DNA of 9,741 nucleotides from an uncultured Eubacteriales bacterium (GTDB lineage Bacteria; Bacillota; Clostridia; Oscillospirales; CAG-272). The stretch covers positions 1 through 9,741 of the forward strand of contig USMO01000048.1 in assembly GCA_900555785.1 (NCBI GenBank), read 5' to 3'. Numbering within the stretch: position 1 is the stretch's first letter; each line of letters starts with the position of its first letter. Shown here in pieces: positions 1-7,179 of the stretch. Under the pieces are notes generated by a model, which made no database searches, had not been told where the DNA came from, and saw nothing but the letters and a program-made list of their open reading frames with translations. The translations under genes and the position numbers were made by a program.

Positions 1-627
1 CTTGATTGCGCCGATCAGCTGCTCCTTCGGGTCGGTCGGGAAATCCACACCGATCTTGGATTTGTACTCTGCCTTGAACTGGTTAGCCAGCTTCTTGAGG
101 TCGTCTGCATCGAGCTCAACGTCAAACTTGACGCCCTTCTCTTCCTTCATCTTGTCGATGAGCTGCTCGAAATACTTCTTGCCGACTTCCATAACGACAT
201 CGGAGTACATCTGGATAAATCTGCGGTAGCAGTCCCAAGCCCAGCGCGGGTTGTTGGACTTCTTCGCAATGACATTGACCACGTCCTCGTTCAGACCCAG
301 GTTCAGGATGGTATCCATCATGCCGGGCATGGACGCACGCGCACCGGAACGGACCGAGACGAGCAGCGGGTTCTCATGGTCGCCGAACTTCTTGCCGGTG
401 ATCTGCTCCATTTTGGAGATATACTCCATGATCTCTGCCATAATGCCGTCATTGATCTGTCTGCCGTCCTCGTAATACTGGGTGCAGGCTTCGGTGGTGA
501 TGGTGAAGCCCTGCGGAACAGGCAGCCCGATGTTGGTCATTTCAGCAAGGTTTGCGCCTTTACCGCCAAGCAGCTCGCGCATGTTCGCGTTGCCTTCGGT
601 AAACAGGTAGCAATACTTGTGTGCCAT
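1..627 (-). CDS. ppdK: pyruvate, phosphate dikinase, N-terminal part (runs off the left edge)
   Basis: PPDK interconverts pyruvate, ATP and phosphate with PEP, AMP and PPi in the cytoplasm. In anaerobes it often works glycolytically with PPi or supplies PEP. The frame is open for all 209 codons from ATG at 627 to base 1, so only the beginning of the usual ~870-residue enzyme is present. The visible part is the ATP-grasp nucleotide-binding domain: GGKGANLAEM (residues 21-30, with the family ATP-site Lys at 23), GLPVPQGFTITTEAC (34-48) and SVRSGARASMPGMMDTILN (91-109). These match what I know of the Clostridium symbiosum enzyme closely. The start is supported by GGAGG at 638-642, 10 bases upstream. 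The swivelling His domain and PEP domain lie outside the window. The gene is divergent from pth. The identification is secure; whether the rest is intact cannot be seen. Confidence 0.96.
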   Translation of the reverse strand, partial: MAHKYCYLFTEGNANMRELLGGKGANLAEMTNIGLPVPQGFTITTEACTQYYEDGRQINDGIMAEIMEYISKMEQITGKKFGDHENPLLVSVRSGARASMPGMMDTILNLGLNEDVVNVIAKKSNNPRWAWDCYRRFIQMYSDVVMEVGKKYFEQLIDKMKEEKGVKFDVELDADDLKKLANQFKAEYKSKIGVDFPTDPKEQLIGAIK

Positions 628-732
628 AAGTGTTGATCCTCCGTATATGAAATAAATTTTTGACATCTGTATGCGCAGCTGTTTGCATGGCAAAAAGCCG
701 CTTCGCCAATGGTGGCGCTCACAGTACAGCAT

Positions 733-761
733 ATTATACCATATTTTTCGCCCAATTTCCA
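733..761 (-). promoter_or_regulatory. ppdK promoter, extended -10 type
   Basis: On the minus strand a perfect TATAAT (738 to 733) is preceded by TGG, giving the extended -10 form TGnTATAAT. Seventeen bases further up is TGGAAA (761-756), a 4-of-6 match to TTGACA. Transcription would start near 726 and leave a leader of about 100 bases before ppdK. A small perfect hairpin (CGCCA at 704-708 with TGGCG at 713-717) lies in that leader; I see no known riboswitch there. Confidence 0.7.
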
Positions 762-834
762 GCCCCAGAGAACCACAAAGCGCCGGATTATTGTAAACAT
801 TTTATGAACCACCGCAAAAATCGGGAAAATTCCT

Positions 835-863
835 TTGACATCCGGGCGGTTTTATAGTATAAT
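835..863 (+). promoter_or_regulatory. consensus sigma-A promoter for pth
   Basis: TTGACA at 835-840, a 17-base spacer and TATAAT at 858-863 match the housekeeping promoter consensus at all 12 positions. The start point would be near 870, about 85 bases before the pth ATG. With no clear terminator until the thiT region, it may also feed mfd and the lipoprotein gene. Confidence 0.9.
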
Positions 864-883
864 AACGGAAGAACACATACAAA

Positions 884-930
884 ACAGGACAACAGCGGCG
901 GACCGGGGCTTTCCCCTGTCGGTCGCTTTT
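884..930 (+). promoter_or_regulatory. structured leader of the pth transcript
   Basis: Between the promoter and the pth ribosome binding site, GGGG (905-908) can pair with CCCC (913-916) across a CTTT loop. Further pairing of GACC (901-904) with GGTC (921-924) is possible if TGTC bulges out. An alternative is ACAGG (884-888) with CCTGT (915-919). Four T's follow at 927-930. This could be a mild attenuator or simply a folded 5' leader; it matches no riboswitch class I recognise. Confidence 0.3.
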
Positions 931-940
931 AGGTGTTTGG

Positions 941-945
941 GGAGG
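941..945 (+). promoter_or_regulatory. pth ribosome binding site, fixes the start at 955
   Basis: GGAGG ends nine bases before ATG 955-957. The same frame is open back to 835, but a start there would lie inside the promoter, upstream of the expected transcript start. This site therefore decides the start. Confidence 0.88.
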
Positions 946-954
946 CGATACAAA

Positions 955-1587
955 ATGGCGGATATTTTTGAATTGTTCCGGCAGATTTCCGGAAAAAGCG
1001 AAGGTTCGGCTCCGGTTTCCTGGCTGGTCGTTGGGCTTGGGAACCCCGGTGACGAATATCGGTCCACGCGGCACAATGCGGGCTTCATGGCGATTGACGA
1101 GATTGCGCGGGACCTGGGTGCCCCGGTTGACCGGATGAAGTTTCACGCGCTGACGGGTGACGTTATGATTGACGGGGTGCGTGTGCTTCTGATGAAGCCG
1201 ATGACAATGATGAACGCCTCCGGCATTGCGGTCGGTGAGGCTGCCGGTTTCTACAAGCTGCCCCCGGAGCGGGTTCTGGTCTTCTCGGACGATATCACGC
1301 TGGCGCCCGGCAGGCTACGGGTTCGTGCTCACGGCAGTGCCGGCGGGCACAACGGGCTGAAGAGCATCATTGAGCATCTCGGCTCCGAGAATTTCCCGCG
1401 CATCCGGATGGGCGTTGGCGAAAAGCCGCACCCCGACATGGACCTTGCCGATTGGGTCCTCTCAAACTTCACTGACTCCGAAAAGCTCCAACTTCACTCC
1501 GCGGCTCTCTGCGCCGAAGAGGGGCTAAAGCTGATCCTCTCCGGCAACTTCGACCGCGCCGTCCAACTCTGCAATTCGCATCGATAG
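955..1587 (+). CDS. pth: peptidyl-tRNA hydrolase
   Basis: Pth cleaves the ester bond of peptidyl-tRNAs that drop off the ribosome, recycling tRNA in the cytoplasm. The 210-residue product carries every family landmark: GLGNPG (27-32) with N30, TRHNAGF (38-44) with catalytic H40, MKPMTMMNASG (80-90) with N87, the acidic D112-D113 pair before LAPG, and GSAGGHNGLKSI with N133. These correspond to N10, H20, N68, D93 and N114 of the E. coli enzyme. The family core starts near residue 24, so about 22 residues (MADIFELFRQISGK...) are an N-terminal extension. The ribosome binding site shows that this extension is translated. The stop codon TAG touches the left end of the palindromic element that fills the gap to mfd. 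Pth next to mfd is a common Firmicute arrangement. The identification is secure. Confidence 0.97.
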   Translation: MADIFELFRQISGKSEGSAPVSWLVVGLGNPGDEYRSTRHNAGFMAIDEIARDLGAPVDRMKFHALTGDVMIDGVRVLLMKPMTMMNASGIAVGEAAGFYKLPPERVLVFSDDITLAPGRLRVRAHGSAGGHNGLKSIIEHLGSENFPRIRMGVGEKPHPDMDLADWVLSNFTDSEKLQLHSAALCAEEGLKLILSGNFDRAVQLCNSHR

Positions 1588-1817
1588 AAGACCTCGGTGC
1601 GCTGCCCCGAACCCTGCTTAAACCTTTCTTGAAAGAAAGGTTTAAGAATCCAAAGAACTTCCCTGAGAGGGGTGTCCCCCCCTTCCTCAAGCCCGCAAAA
1701 TCTGATGCGCCGCAGAGAAGGGGGAACGCCCCTCTCAGGGAAGGTTCTTGGGGGTTCTTAGCCCCTTCTTCTAAGAAGGGGTCTAAGCGGGGCTTGGGGC
1801 GGCGCCCCAAGGTCTTC
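1587..1817. repeat. 231-bp nested palindromic element (MITE-like or structured RNA)
   Basis: The gap between pth and mfd is one long imperfect inverted repeat. GAAGACC at 1587-1593 mirrors GGTCTTC at 1811-1817. The arms (about 1587-1688 and 1715-1817) align along their whole length with a few one-base gaps. They include a perfect 15-bp match (1658-1672 with 1729-1743) and an 8-bp match (1678-1685 with 1717-1724) around a loop of about 26 bases. Each arm also folds on its own: 13 perfect bp at 1617-1629/1634-1646 in the left arm, and the stem 1757-1770/1773-1787 with one bulge in the right arm. Next to the right end is an 8-bp stem, 1793-1800/1804-1811. There is no transposase and no obvious target-site duplication. 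The mfd ribosome binding site begins just outside. This looks like a non-autonomous mobile repeat of the kind found between genes in Clostridia; cotranscription would put a very large hairpin in the mRNA. Confidence 0.8.
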
Positions 1818-1833
1818 CACAACAAGGAGATAT

Positions 1834-4800
1834 ATGAGGAATATTTTGACTTCGGTTATCCGGTCTGATCCGGAGTACGGGCAGCTGCTGCGCACGGTGC
1901 GGCAGGATTTTCGCGTCAGCCCGTTGCCGATTCTTGCCAGCGGTCTGTGCGAGGGAGCAGCGGATGCGTTGCTGGTCTCGGTCCTGGAGGATACCGCAGG
2001 CGAGCGGGGCGGGGTGGCGCTCATCCTCTGCCCGGAGGAGAAGGACTGCGTGCGCCTGGGCGGGTTGCTGGAGCGGTTCGGTCTGCGCACGGGCTTCTAC
2101 ATGGCGCGCGACCTCACCTTTTACAGCATGACCGCTTCGCACGAATACGAGCACGAGCGCATCAAGGTGCTTGCAGGTCTTCAGAATAACGCCTACGATG
2201 CAATCCTGACCACGCCGGACGCCGCGCTTGGCTACACCGTCCCCCCGAAGGTCCTGACCGCGAACACCATCACCATCCAGGACGACCAGCCCGTTGACCT
2301 CCCTGCCCTTTCGCGCAGGCTGATTGCGGCGGGATTTGCCCGGGTGGACCTGGTCGACAGCCCCGGGCAGTTTGCGCTGCGCGGCGGCATTGTGGACATC
2401 TACCCGCCCTTCGGGACCTTTCTGGACGCGGACGGGGACGGCAAATCCGGCGCCTACGCCCTGCGCATCGAGCTGTTCGGAGACGACATCGACCGCATGG
2501 GGCTGTTCGAGCCGGACACCCAACGCATGACGCAAACGGTCACCTCTGCCGAGTTCCAGCCGGCGCGCGAGCTGCTGTGCGACAAACCGGCGCTGGAGCG
2601 CCTGAAAAAGCTGATTGCGGCACAGTTCCGCGCCGCCAAAAGCGAGGACACCATGGAGGAACTGGTCAAGGAGACCGCCGCCGTGGACGCAGCCATGCGC
2701 GGCGAGGGCGAGGTGCTCTTTCTGGATAAGTATATCACCGCCGTCTATGAGGAAAAGGCGTGCCTGCTCGATTACTTCACCGGTCGGCGACTGGTGATCG
2801 AACGCTCGACAAACGCGCTGCGCGACCGCCTGCAGGCATTCGAATGGCACATGAACCAGACCGTGACCGAACTGGTGGAAGGCGGAACGGTTGCCGGAAA
2901 ATACGCCGAATACAACCGCCCCGCGTCCTATCTTGGGGAGTTCACCGACACGCAGGTCACCCTGCACCTGGATTCGATTGCCTACAGCGTTTCCGACCGC
3001 CGCCTTGCCGGTCTGTTCGGGTTCCGCACGCGGCATACCGTCTCCTATTCCGAAAACGATGAACTGTTTCTCACCGACCTGCGCGGCTTCTCGGACGGCA
3101 GCTACCGCTCGGTTGTCCTGGTGGAAAACCAACTGCAGGCAGATCAGCTGACCGAGCAGCTGCGCGCGGACGGCTATGAAGTCATCGACTCCCCTGCCGA
3201 CGTCTCCACAATGCCCGGCGGCAGCGTCACGGTGCTCTGGCGCGAGCTGCTGCCCGGCTTTGAACTGATCGTGCCGCACATTGCGGTGCTTTCCAAAAAC
3301 GCCGATGCACGGGTCGGGGGGCTGAGTCTCGGCAGCAAGTCGGCGCTGCGCAAGAAGAAACCGAAAAACACCAAGAGCATCCTCTCCTATGCCGATCTGG
3401 AAGTCGGCGACTATGTGGTGCATGAAACTTACGGCATCGGGCTTTACACCGGCATCGAAACCAAGGTTTGCGGCGGCGTGTCGCGCGACTATATCGGCAT
3501 TCAGTACGCGGGCAGCGACAAGCTGTTCCTGCCGGTCGAAAAGCTGGACAAAGTGTCGAAATATATCGGCGCGCGCAGCGAGGACGGCACGGTCAAGCTG
3601 TCGAAAATGGGCGGTGACGCCTGGAAGAAATCCAAGGCGCGGGCATCGGCTGCGGTCAAGGAAATGGCGCGCGAACTGATTCGCCTCTACGCCGAGCGCA
3701 TGCGCCTGCCGGGTCATGCCTTCCCCGCCGACGACAAATACCAGAAGGCGTTCGAGGATGCCTTTGAATACGACGAGACCGACAGCCAGCTTTCCACCGC
3801 CGACGAGATCAAGACCGACATGATAAAAGCCGTCCCGATGGACCGCCTGCTGTGCGGCGACGTGGGCTACGGCAAGACCGAGGTTGCCATGCGCGCGGCT
3901 TACAAGGCGGTGCTGGGCGGCTGCCAGGTTGCCGTGCTGGTTCCGACCACCCTGCTGGCGCTCCAGCATTTTCAAACCTTTGTCAGCCGGATGCGCGCCT
4001 TTGCGGTCAACGTGGACATGATCTCCCGGTTCCGCACGCCGAAGCAGCAGGCGGCAACCCTGCGGCGGCTGGCACGCGGCGAGGTCGATATTCTCATCGG
4101 CACGCACCGGATCCTGTCGCAGGACGTCAGATTCCATGACCTCGGGCTGATCATCGTGGACGAAGAGCAGCGCTTCGGCGTGGCGCAGAAGGAAAAACTG
4201 AAGCAGGTTGCCAAGGGCGTGGATGTGCTGTCGCTCTCCGCAACGCCGATTCCGCGCACGCTGAACATGGCGATGGGAGGCATCCGGGACATTTCGATTC
4301 TCGATGACGCGCCGGTCGACCGCCTGCCGATTCAGACCTATGTGCTGGAGGAAGACCCGCTGATTCTCGAAGAAGCCATGCGGCGGGAGCTGCGACGCGG
4401 CGGGCAGGTGTTCTATCTGCACAACAACGTGGAGACCATCTACAGCGTGGCTGCGCAGGTGTCGAAAGCCATTCCCGAGGCGCGCATCACCGTGGCGCAC
4501 GGAAAGATGGAGCGGGACGAACTGGAAAAGATTTGGGAGCAGATGCTGAACGGCGAGATTGATATTCTGGTCTGCACCACCATCATCGAAACCGGCGTGG
4601 ATATTCCGAACGCAAACACGTTGATTGTTTCAAACGCCGACCGGCTGGGGCTTTCGCAGCTGCACCAGATTCGGGGCCGCGTGGGACGGTCCGCGCGGCG
4701 CGCTTACGCCTATTTCACTTTTGCGCGCGGCAAGGCGCTCTCCGAAATCGCGACCAAGCGGCTGGAAGCCATTCGCGAATACGCCGAATTTGGCGCGGGC

Positions 4801-5391
4801 TTCAAGGTTGCCCTGCGCGACATGGAGATCCGGGGCGCGGGCAACATCCTCGGTGCCGAGCAGCACGGGCACCTGGACGCAATCGGCTATGACCTGTATA
4901 TCAAGCTGCTGAACCAGGCGGTCCTGACCGAAAAAGGAGAAGCGCAGAAGCCGGAAGTCGACTGCACGGTGTCGCTGAATTACAGCGCATCGCTGCCGGA
5001 GAAGTACGTCCCCTTCCCTGCCCAGCGGATGGCGCTTTACAAAAAGATTGCGCTGATTGCAACGCTGGAAGACCTCGCGGACGTGACCGACGAGTTGGTC
5101 GACCGCTACGGCGAGCCTCCGGCAGAGACCGTGAACCTGCTGCGCATTGCGCTGATTCATTCCACCGCCGGCGCATGCGGCATCACCCGGCTGCTGCAGG
5201 ACGCGAACGGGATTCACATTTACCCCGAAAAGCTGGACATCGACCGCTGGTCGGTCGTGGCAGACAAGATGCCGCAGCTGCGCATGCTGCTCTCCGGCGA
5301 CGCGCACCTTTGCCTGCGGCTCAACAAGGGCGATAACGGACTTGAAAAGCTGCAGTCCTGCCTCTCGGCTTATCAGGAGACAAAGAAGTAA
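1834..5391 (+). CDS. mfd: transcription-repair coupling factor Mfd
   Basis: Mfd is a DNA translocase that pushes RNA polymerase stalled at template lesions off the DNA and recruits UvrA for nucleotide excision repair. At 1185 residues it is full length for the family. Domains in order: UvrB-like N-terminal module (about 20-350, with GGIVDIYPP near 185-193 and no Walker A); RNA-polymerase-interaction CarD-like domain (about 521-590, LEVGDYVVHETYGIG); SF2 translocase with Walker A GDVGYGKT (675-682), Walker B DEEQRFG (776-782), motif III SATPIPRTL (802-810) and motif VI QIRGRVGRS (945-953); and the C-terminal TRCF domain (about 1040-1170, DELVDRYGEPP). Start ATG 1834 follows AAGGAG at 1824-1829 with a short four-base gap. 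All motifs are intact, with no frameshift. The palindromic element lies directly upstream, so expression probably depends on read-through from the pth promoter or on a promoter I could not find. Confidence 0.98.
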   Translation: MRNILTSVIRSDPEYGQLLRTVRQDFRVSPLPILASGLCEGAADALLVSVLEDTAGERGGVALILCPEEKDCVRLGGLLERFGLRTGFYMARDLTFYSMTASHEYEHERIKVLAGLQNNAYDAILTTPDAALGYTVPPKVLTANTITIQDDQPVDLPALSRRLIAAGFARVDLVDSPGQFALRGGIVDIYPPFGTFLDADGDGKSGAYALRIELFGDDIDRMGLFEPDTQRMTQTVTSAEFQPARELLCDKPALERLKKLIAAQFRAAKSEDTMEELVKETAAVDAAMRGEGEVLFLDKYITAVYEEKACLLDYFTGRRLVIERSTNALRDRLQAFEWHMNQTVTELVEGGTVAGKYAEYNRPASYLGEFTDTQVTLHLDSIAYSVSDRRLAGLFGFRTRHTVSYSENDELFLTDLRGFSDGSYRSVVLVENQLQADQLTEQLRADGYEVIDSPADVSTMPGGSVTVLWRELLPGFELIVPHIAVLSKNADARVGGLSLGSKSALRKKKPKNTKSILSYADLEVGDYVVHETYGIGLYTGIETKVCGGVSRDYIGIQYAGSDKLFLPVEKLDKVSKYIGARSEDGTVKLSKMGGDAWKKSKARASAAVKEMARELIRLYAERMRLPGHAFPADDKYQKAFEDAFEYDETDSQLSTADEIKTDMIKAVPMDRLLCGDVGYGKTEVAMRAAYKAVLGGCQVAVLVPTTLLALQHFQTFVSRMRAFAVNVDMISRFRTPKQQAATLRRLARGEVDILIGTHRILSQDVRFHDLGLIIVDEEQRFGVAQKEKLKQVAKGVDVLSLSATPIPRTLNMAMGGIRDISILDDAPVDRLPIQTYVLEEDPLILEEAMRRELRRGGQVFYLHNNVETIYSVAAQVSKAIPEARITVAHGKMERDELEKIWEQMLNGEIDILVCTTIIETGVDIPNANTLIVSNADRLGLSQLHQIRGRVGRSARRAYAYFTFARGKALSEIATKRLEAIREYAEFGAGFKVALRDMEIRGAGNILGAEQHGHLDAIGYDLYIKLLNQAVLTEKGEAQKPEVDCTVSLNYSASLPEKYVPFPAQRMALYKKIALIATLEDLADVTDELVDRYGEPPAETVNLLRIALIHSTAGACGITRLLQDANGIHIYPEKLDIDRWSVVADKMPQLRMLLSGDAHLCLRLNKGDNGLEKLQSCLSAYQETKK

Positions 5392-5590
5392 AAAGAGGGG
5401 CGCCAGCAGGCGGGATCTCCGATGGACAGAGGCAAGTCAGCCATCCACTATCCAAGACGGATGCTACTGACCGACCACCCGCCCTCATCCGGCGCTAACG
5501 CGCCACCTTCCCCCATCCCCCGCAATCATCCCCCCCCCAAAAAAACCACCCACCCAAAGTCCCACACGCCAAAAAGAAAGGAAGTTTGTT
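5392..5590 (+). other. mfd to lipoprotein intergenic region: hairpins, G-poor leader
   Basis: No gene is visible in these 199 bases. A two-step hairpin (GTCAG 5436-5440 with CTGAC 5467-5471; CATCC 5442-5446 with GGATG 5459-5463) has no T tract after it, so it is not an intrinsic terminator. A short repeat copy follows at 5471-5512. From about 5505 to 5576 the plus strand has very few G's and includes nine C's (5530-5538) followed by seven A's (5539-5545). The lipoprotein ribosome binding site AAGGAAG lies at 5578-5584. I see no convincing promoter. Confidence 0.6.
5471..5512 (+). repeat. short intergenic hairpin repeat, copy 1
   Basis: CCGACCACCCGCCC (5471-5484) runs into CCGCCCTCATCCG (5479-5491), then a perfect hairpin GGCGC-TAAC-GCGCC (5491-5504), then ACCTTCCCCC. 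The first two strings recur at 7909-7943, the second one inverted. The layout (CCCTCATCC, variable small stem, ACCTTCCCCC) resembles short dispersed repeats I associate with gut Clostridia genomes; that association is from memory. Confidence 0.6.
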
Positions 5591-6943
5591 ATGAAACGTC
5601 TCATGCTTCTGTTCCTCGCAGTTCTGCTGCTCTGTTTGCCGGTTGCGGGGTGCGCCTCCAAGGGCAAAACTCTGCTGACGCTCACCAAGGACGGCAAAAC
5701 CGCAACGGTTTCGGTCAATCTGTATGAGCTTATGCTCTCGCGCATCAAGGGGTCGCTGGTCGGAAACAGCGTCACCAGCGGCGGCTATTCTCCCACCGAC
5801 GCGAATTTCTGGAACACCGTCGGTCTCTTCGGGGACAGCGACCAAACGCAGACCCTTGCCGAATTTTACAGCGCAATGATTCTGGAAAACTGCAAGACCT
5901 ACACCGCCGCAGAATGGCTGTTTCTCACCGAGGGGCTGACCCTTTCTGACGCAGCCGTCGCGGACGTGGATCAGCGCATGGAGGACCTGGTCAACAGCTA
6001 CGGCACCAAGACCAAGCTCAACGCGGTCCTTGCGGATTACGGCGTCAACTACAACATGCTGCGCGAGGCGTACCTGCTGGAGGCGAAGGTCACCGCGCTG
6101 CAGGAGCACTTCTTCGGCAAGGACGGCGGGTTGGTCGACAACAGCCTCAAGGACCGCTATCTGAACGAGCATTACGTCCGCTTCAAGCAGATCGATCTGC
6201 CGCTCTTCCGCTACAAATACGTGACCGACAAGAACGGCGACCCCATCTGGTACAAGCAGGAATCCCAACTCAAAACCATCGCCTATGACACCCTCAACGG
6301 CATCCGGCACGAGGACCCCGACCACCCCGGCGACTACCTCACGGACGACAATGACGATGACATCTACTTCAAATCCAAGGACTCCGACCGCATCTGCTAC
6401 GACACCGAAAACGGCATCCGCAGTTATGTGCTGGACAAGAACGGGAAAGCAACGACCGAGGAGCTGACCAAGGGCGAGATTGACGCGGTGAAGGAAAAGG
6501 CACAGGCGGTCCTGGAAGCAATGACCGGCGCCAGCGACGCGGCATTTGAAGCCAAAATGCAGGAACTGAACGAATACGCCGCAGGCGAGGAGCAGTACAC
6601 CGACGGCTACTACCTGAACCTGGACACCGACTACGCCAGCGCCGGGGACAGCTTCGCCTACCTTTCCGAAATCACAGAAAAGCTGAAGGACGTGGAGCCC
6701 GGAACAACGGTCCTGGTGGAATCCTCGGACGGCATGCACATCGTCCGCAAATATGAGCCGACCTCCGGCGCTTATGACATCGCAGCCAACGAACCGTGGT
6801 TCAAGACCTTCAGTTCCTCGCTGGTTGAGGACCTGTTCCTGGAGAAATGCCGGGAGCTGTTCGACTGCATCACCGTGGACGAAAAGGTGCTTGCCTCCGC
6901 AACCGACATCCGCCGCATCGGCACAAATCTCTACCTCTACTGA
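5591..6943 (+). CDS. parvulin-like (PrsA/SurA-type) foldase lipoprotein
   Basis: This 450-residue product begins with a lipoprotein signal: MKR, a leucine-rich hydrophobic stretch and the lipobox VAGC with the modified Cys at 21. It should be anchored outside the cytoplasmic membrane. Residues about 40-190 look like the helical SurA/PrsA N-terminal chaperone region. The C-terminal part (about 300-400) resembles the second half of a parvulin peptidyl-prolyl isomerase domain, ending with a segment around GMHIVRKYEP like the family's Gly-h-His-Ile-hh signature. Between VRFKQIDLPLF (near 197) and that half is an acidic insert with two near-copies of a nonapeptide: AYDTLNGIR (231-239) and CYDTENGIR (269-277). 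A foldase gene after mfd fits Clostridia order. The fold assignment is fairly sure; isomerase activity is uncertain because the domain is split and divergent. AAGGAAG at 5578-5584, six bases upstream, supports the start. Confidence 0.8.
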   Translation: MKRLMLLFLAVLLLCLPVAGCASKGKTLLTLTKDGKTATVSVNLYELMLSRIKGSLVGNSVTSGGYSPTDANFWNTVGLFGDSDQTQTLAEFYSAMILENCKTYTAAEWLFLTEGLTLSDAAVADVDQRMEDLVNSYGTKTKLNAVLADYGVNYNMLREAYLLEAKVTALQEHFFGKDGGLVDNSLKDRYLNEHYVRFKQIDLPLFRYKYVTDKNGDPIWYKQESQLKTIAYDTLNGIRHEDPDHPGDYLTDDNDDDIYFKSKDSDRICYDTENGIRSYVLDKNGKATTEELTKGEIDAVKEKAQAVLEAMTGASDAAFEAKMQELNEYAAGEEQYTDGYYLNLDTDYASAGDSFAYLSEITEKLKDVEPGTTVLVESSDGMHIVRKYEPTSGAYDIAANEPWFKTFSSSLVEDLFLEKCRELFDCITVDEKVLASATDIRRIGTNLYLY

Positions 6944-6962
6944 CGTTTTTTCCCGAAACCAC

Positions 6963-6991
6963 TTGACAACCGTTGGCTTTTGTGCTATAAT
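6963..6991 (+). promoter_or_regulatory. consensus promoter of the thiT unit
   Basis: TTGACA (6963-6968), a 17-base spacer and TATAAT (6986-6991), with TG at 6983-6984 giving an extended -10 as well. The start point would be near 6998, about a dozen bases before the TPP aptamer. A promoter this strong suits a gene whose output is set by the riboswitch. Confidence 0.92.
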
Positions 6992-7010
6992 ACGACACGA
7001 ACCGCATAGA

Positions 7011-7097
7011 AATCGGGGGTGCTGAGGGAAACCGAGGCTGAGACGGAGCAATCCGAACCCTATAACCTGATACGGGTAATTCCGGCGTAGGGAGATT
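7011..7097 (+). ncRNA. TPP riboswitch aptamer (THI element)
   Basis: The aptamer binds thiamin pyrophosphate in the nascent mRNA. The class signature is complete and in order: GGGGGTGC (7015-7022), CTGAGA (7038-7043), ACCC (7057-7060), AACCTGAT (7064-7071), GGGTAAT (7074-7080) and CCGGCGTAGGGA (7082-7093). P1 can form from AATC (7011-7014) and GATT (7094-7097), possibly longer with a bulge. It sits between a strong promoter and a terminator upstream of thiT, so it most likely turns thiT off when thiamin is plentiful, as in other Firmicutes. Confidence 0.97.
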
Positions 7098-7125
7098 GTT
7101 TCGGGCGTGCGTTCGTGCCGCTCAG

Positions 7126-7159
7126 AATACCGTACGCAAATTTGTGTGCGGTATTTTTT
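7126..7159 (+). terminator. riboswitch expression platform: intrinsic terminator
   Basis: AATACCGTACGCA (7126-7138) pairs over 13 bp (two G-U pairs) with 7143-7155 across an AATT loop. The stem ends in a six-T run (7154-7159), just before the thiT ribosome binding site. A competing 7-bp pairing of GCGTGCG (7105-7111) with CGTACGC (7131-7137) would break the terminator stem and could be the antiterminator. That switch is inferred; the terminator is plain in the sequence. Confidence 0.88.
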
Positions 7160-7179
7160 ATTCGTCTCGGAGGTAAAAT

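Noticed and set aside
660..690. TTGACA on the plus strand at 660-665
   Set aside because: There is no -10-like hexamer at 16-18 bases, and it lies inside the ppdK leader; the pth promoter at 835-863 is far better.
1629..1868. A 79-codon plus-strand frame in the pth-mfd gap
   Set aside because: It lies in the palindromic element and overlaps the mfd start in another frame. It has no ribosome binding site, and its content is explained by the inverted repeat.
1783..4500. A 905-codon open frame on the minus strand across mfd
   Set aside because: It is antisense to a complete mfd with all motifs. Its translation is repetitive in Arg, His, Gly and Val with no recognisable domain. Long antisense frames are expected opposite GC-rich genes with biased third positions.
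5401..5412. CGCC-AGCA-GGCG hairpin just after mfd as a terminator
   Set aside because: The stem is only 4 bp and no T tract follows.
6912..6951. Possible terminator after the lipoprotein gene (GCCG/CGGC hairpin and six T's at 6946-6951)
   Set aside because: The hairpin has only 4 bp and is more than 20 bases away from the T run, so it does not form an intrinsic terminator.
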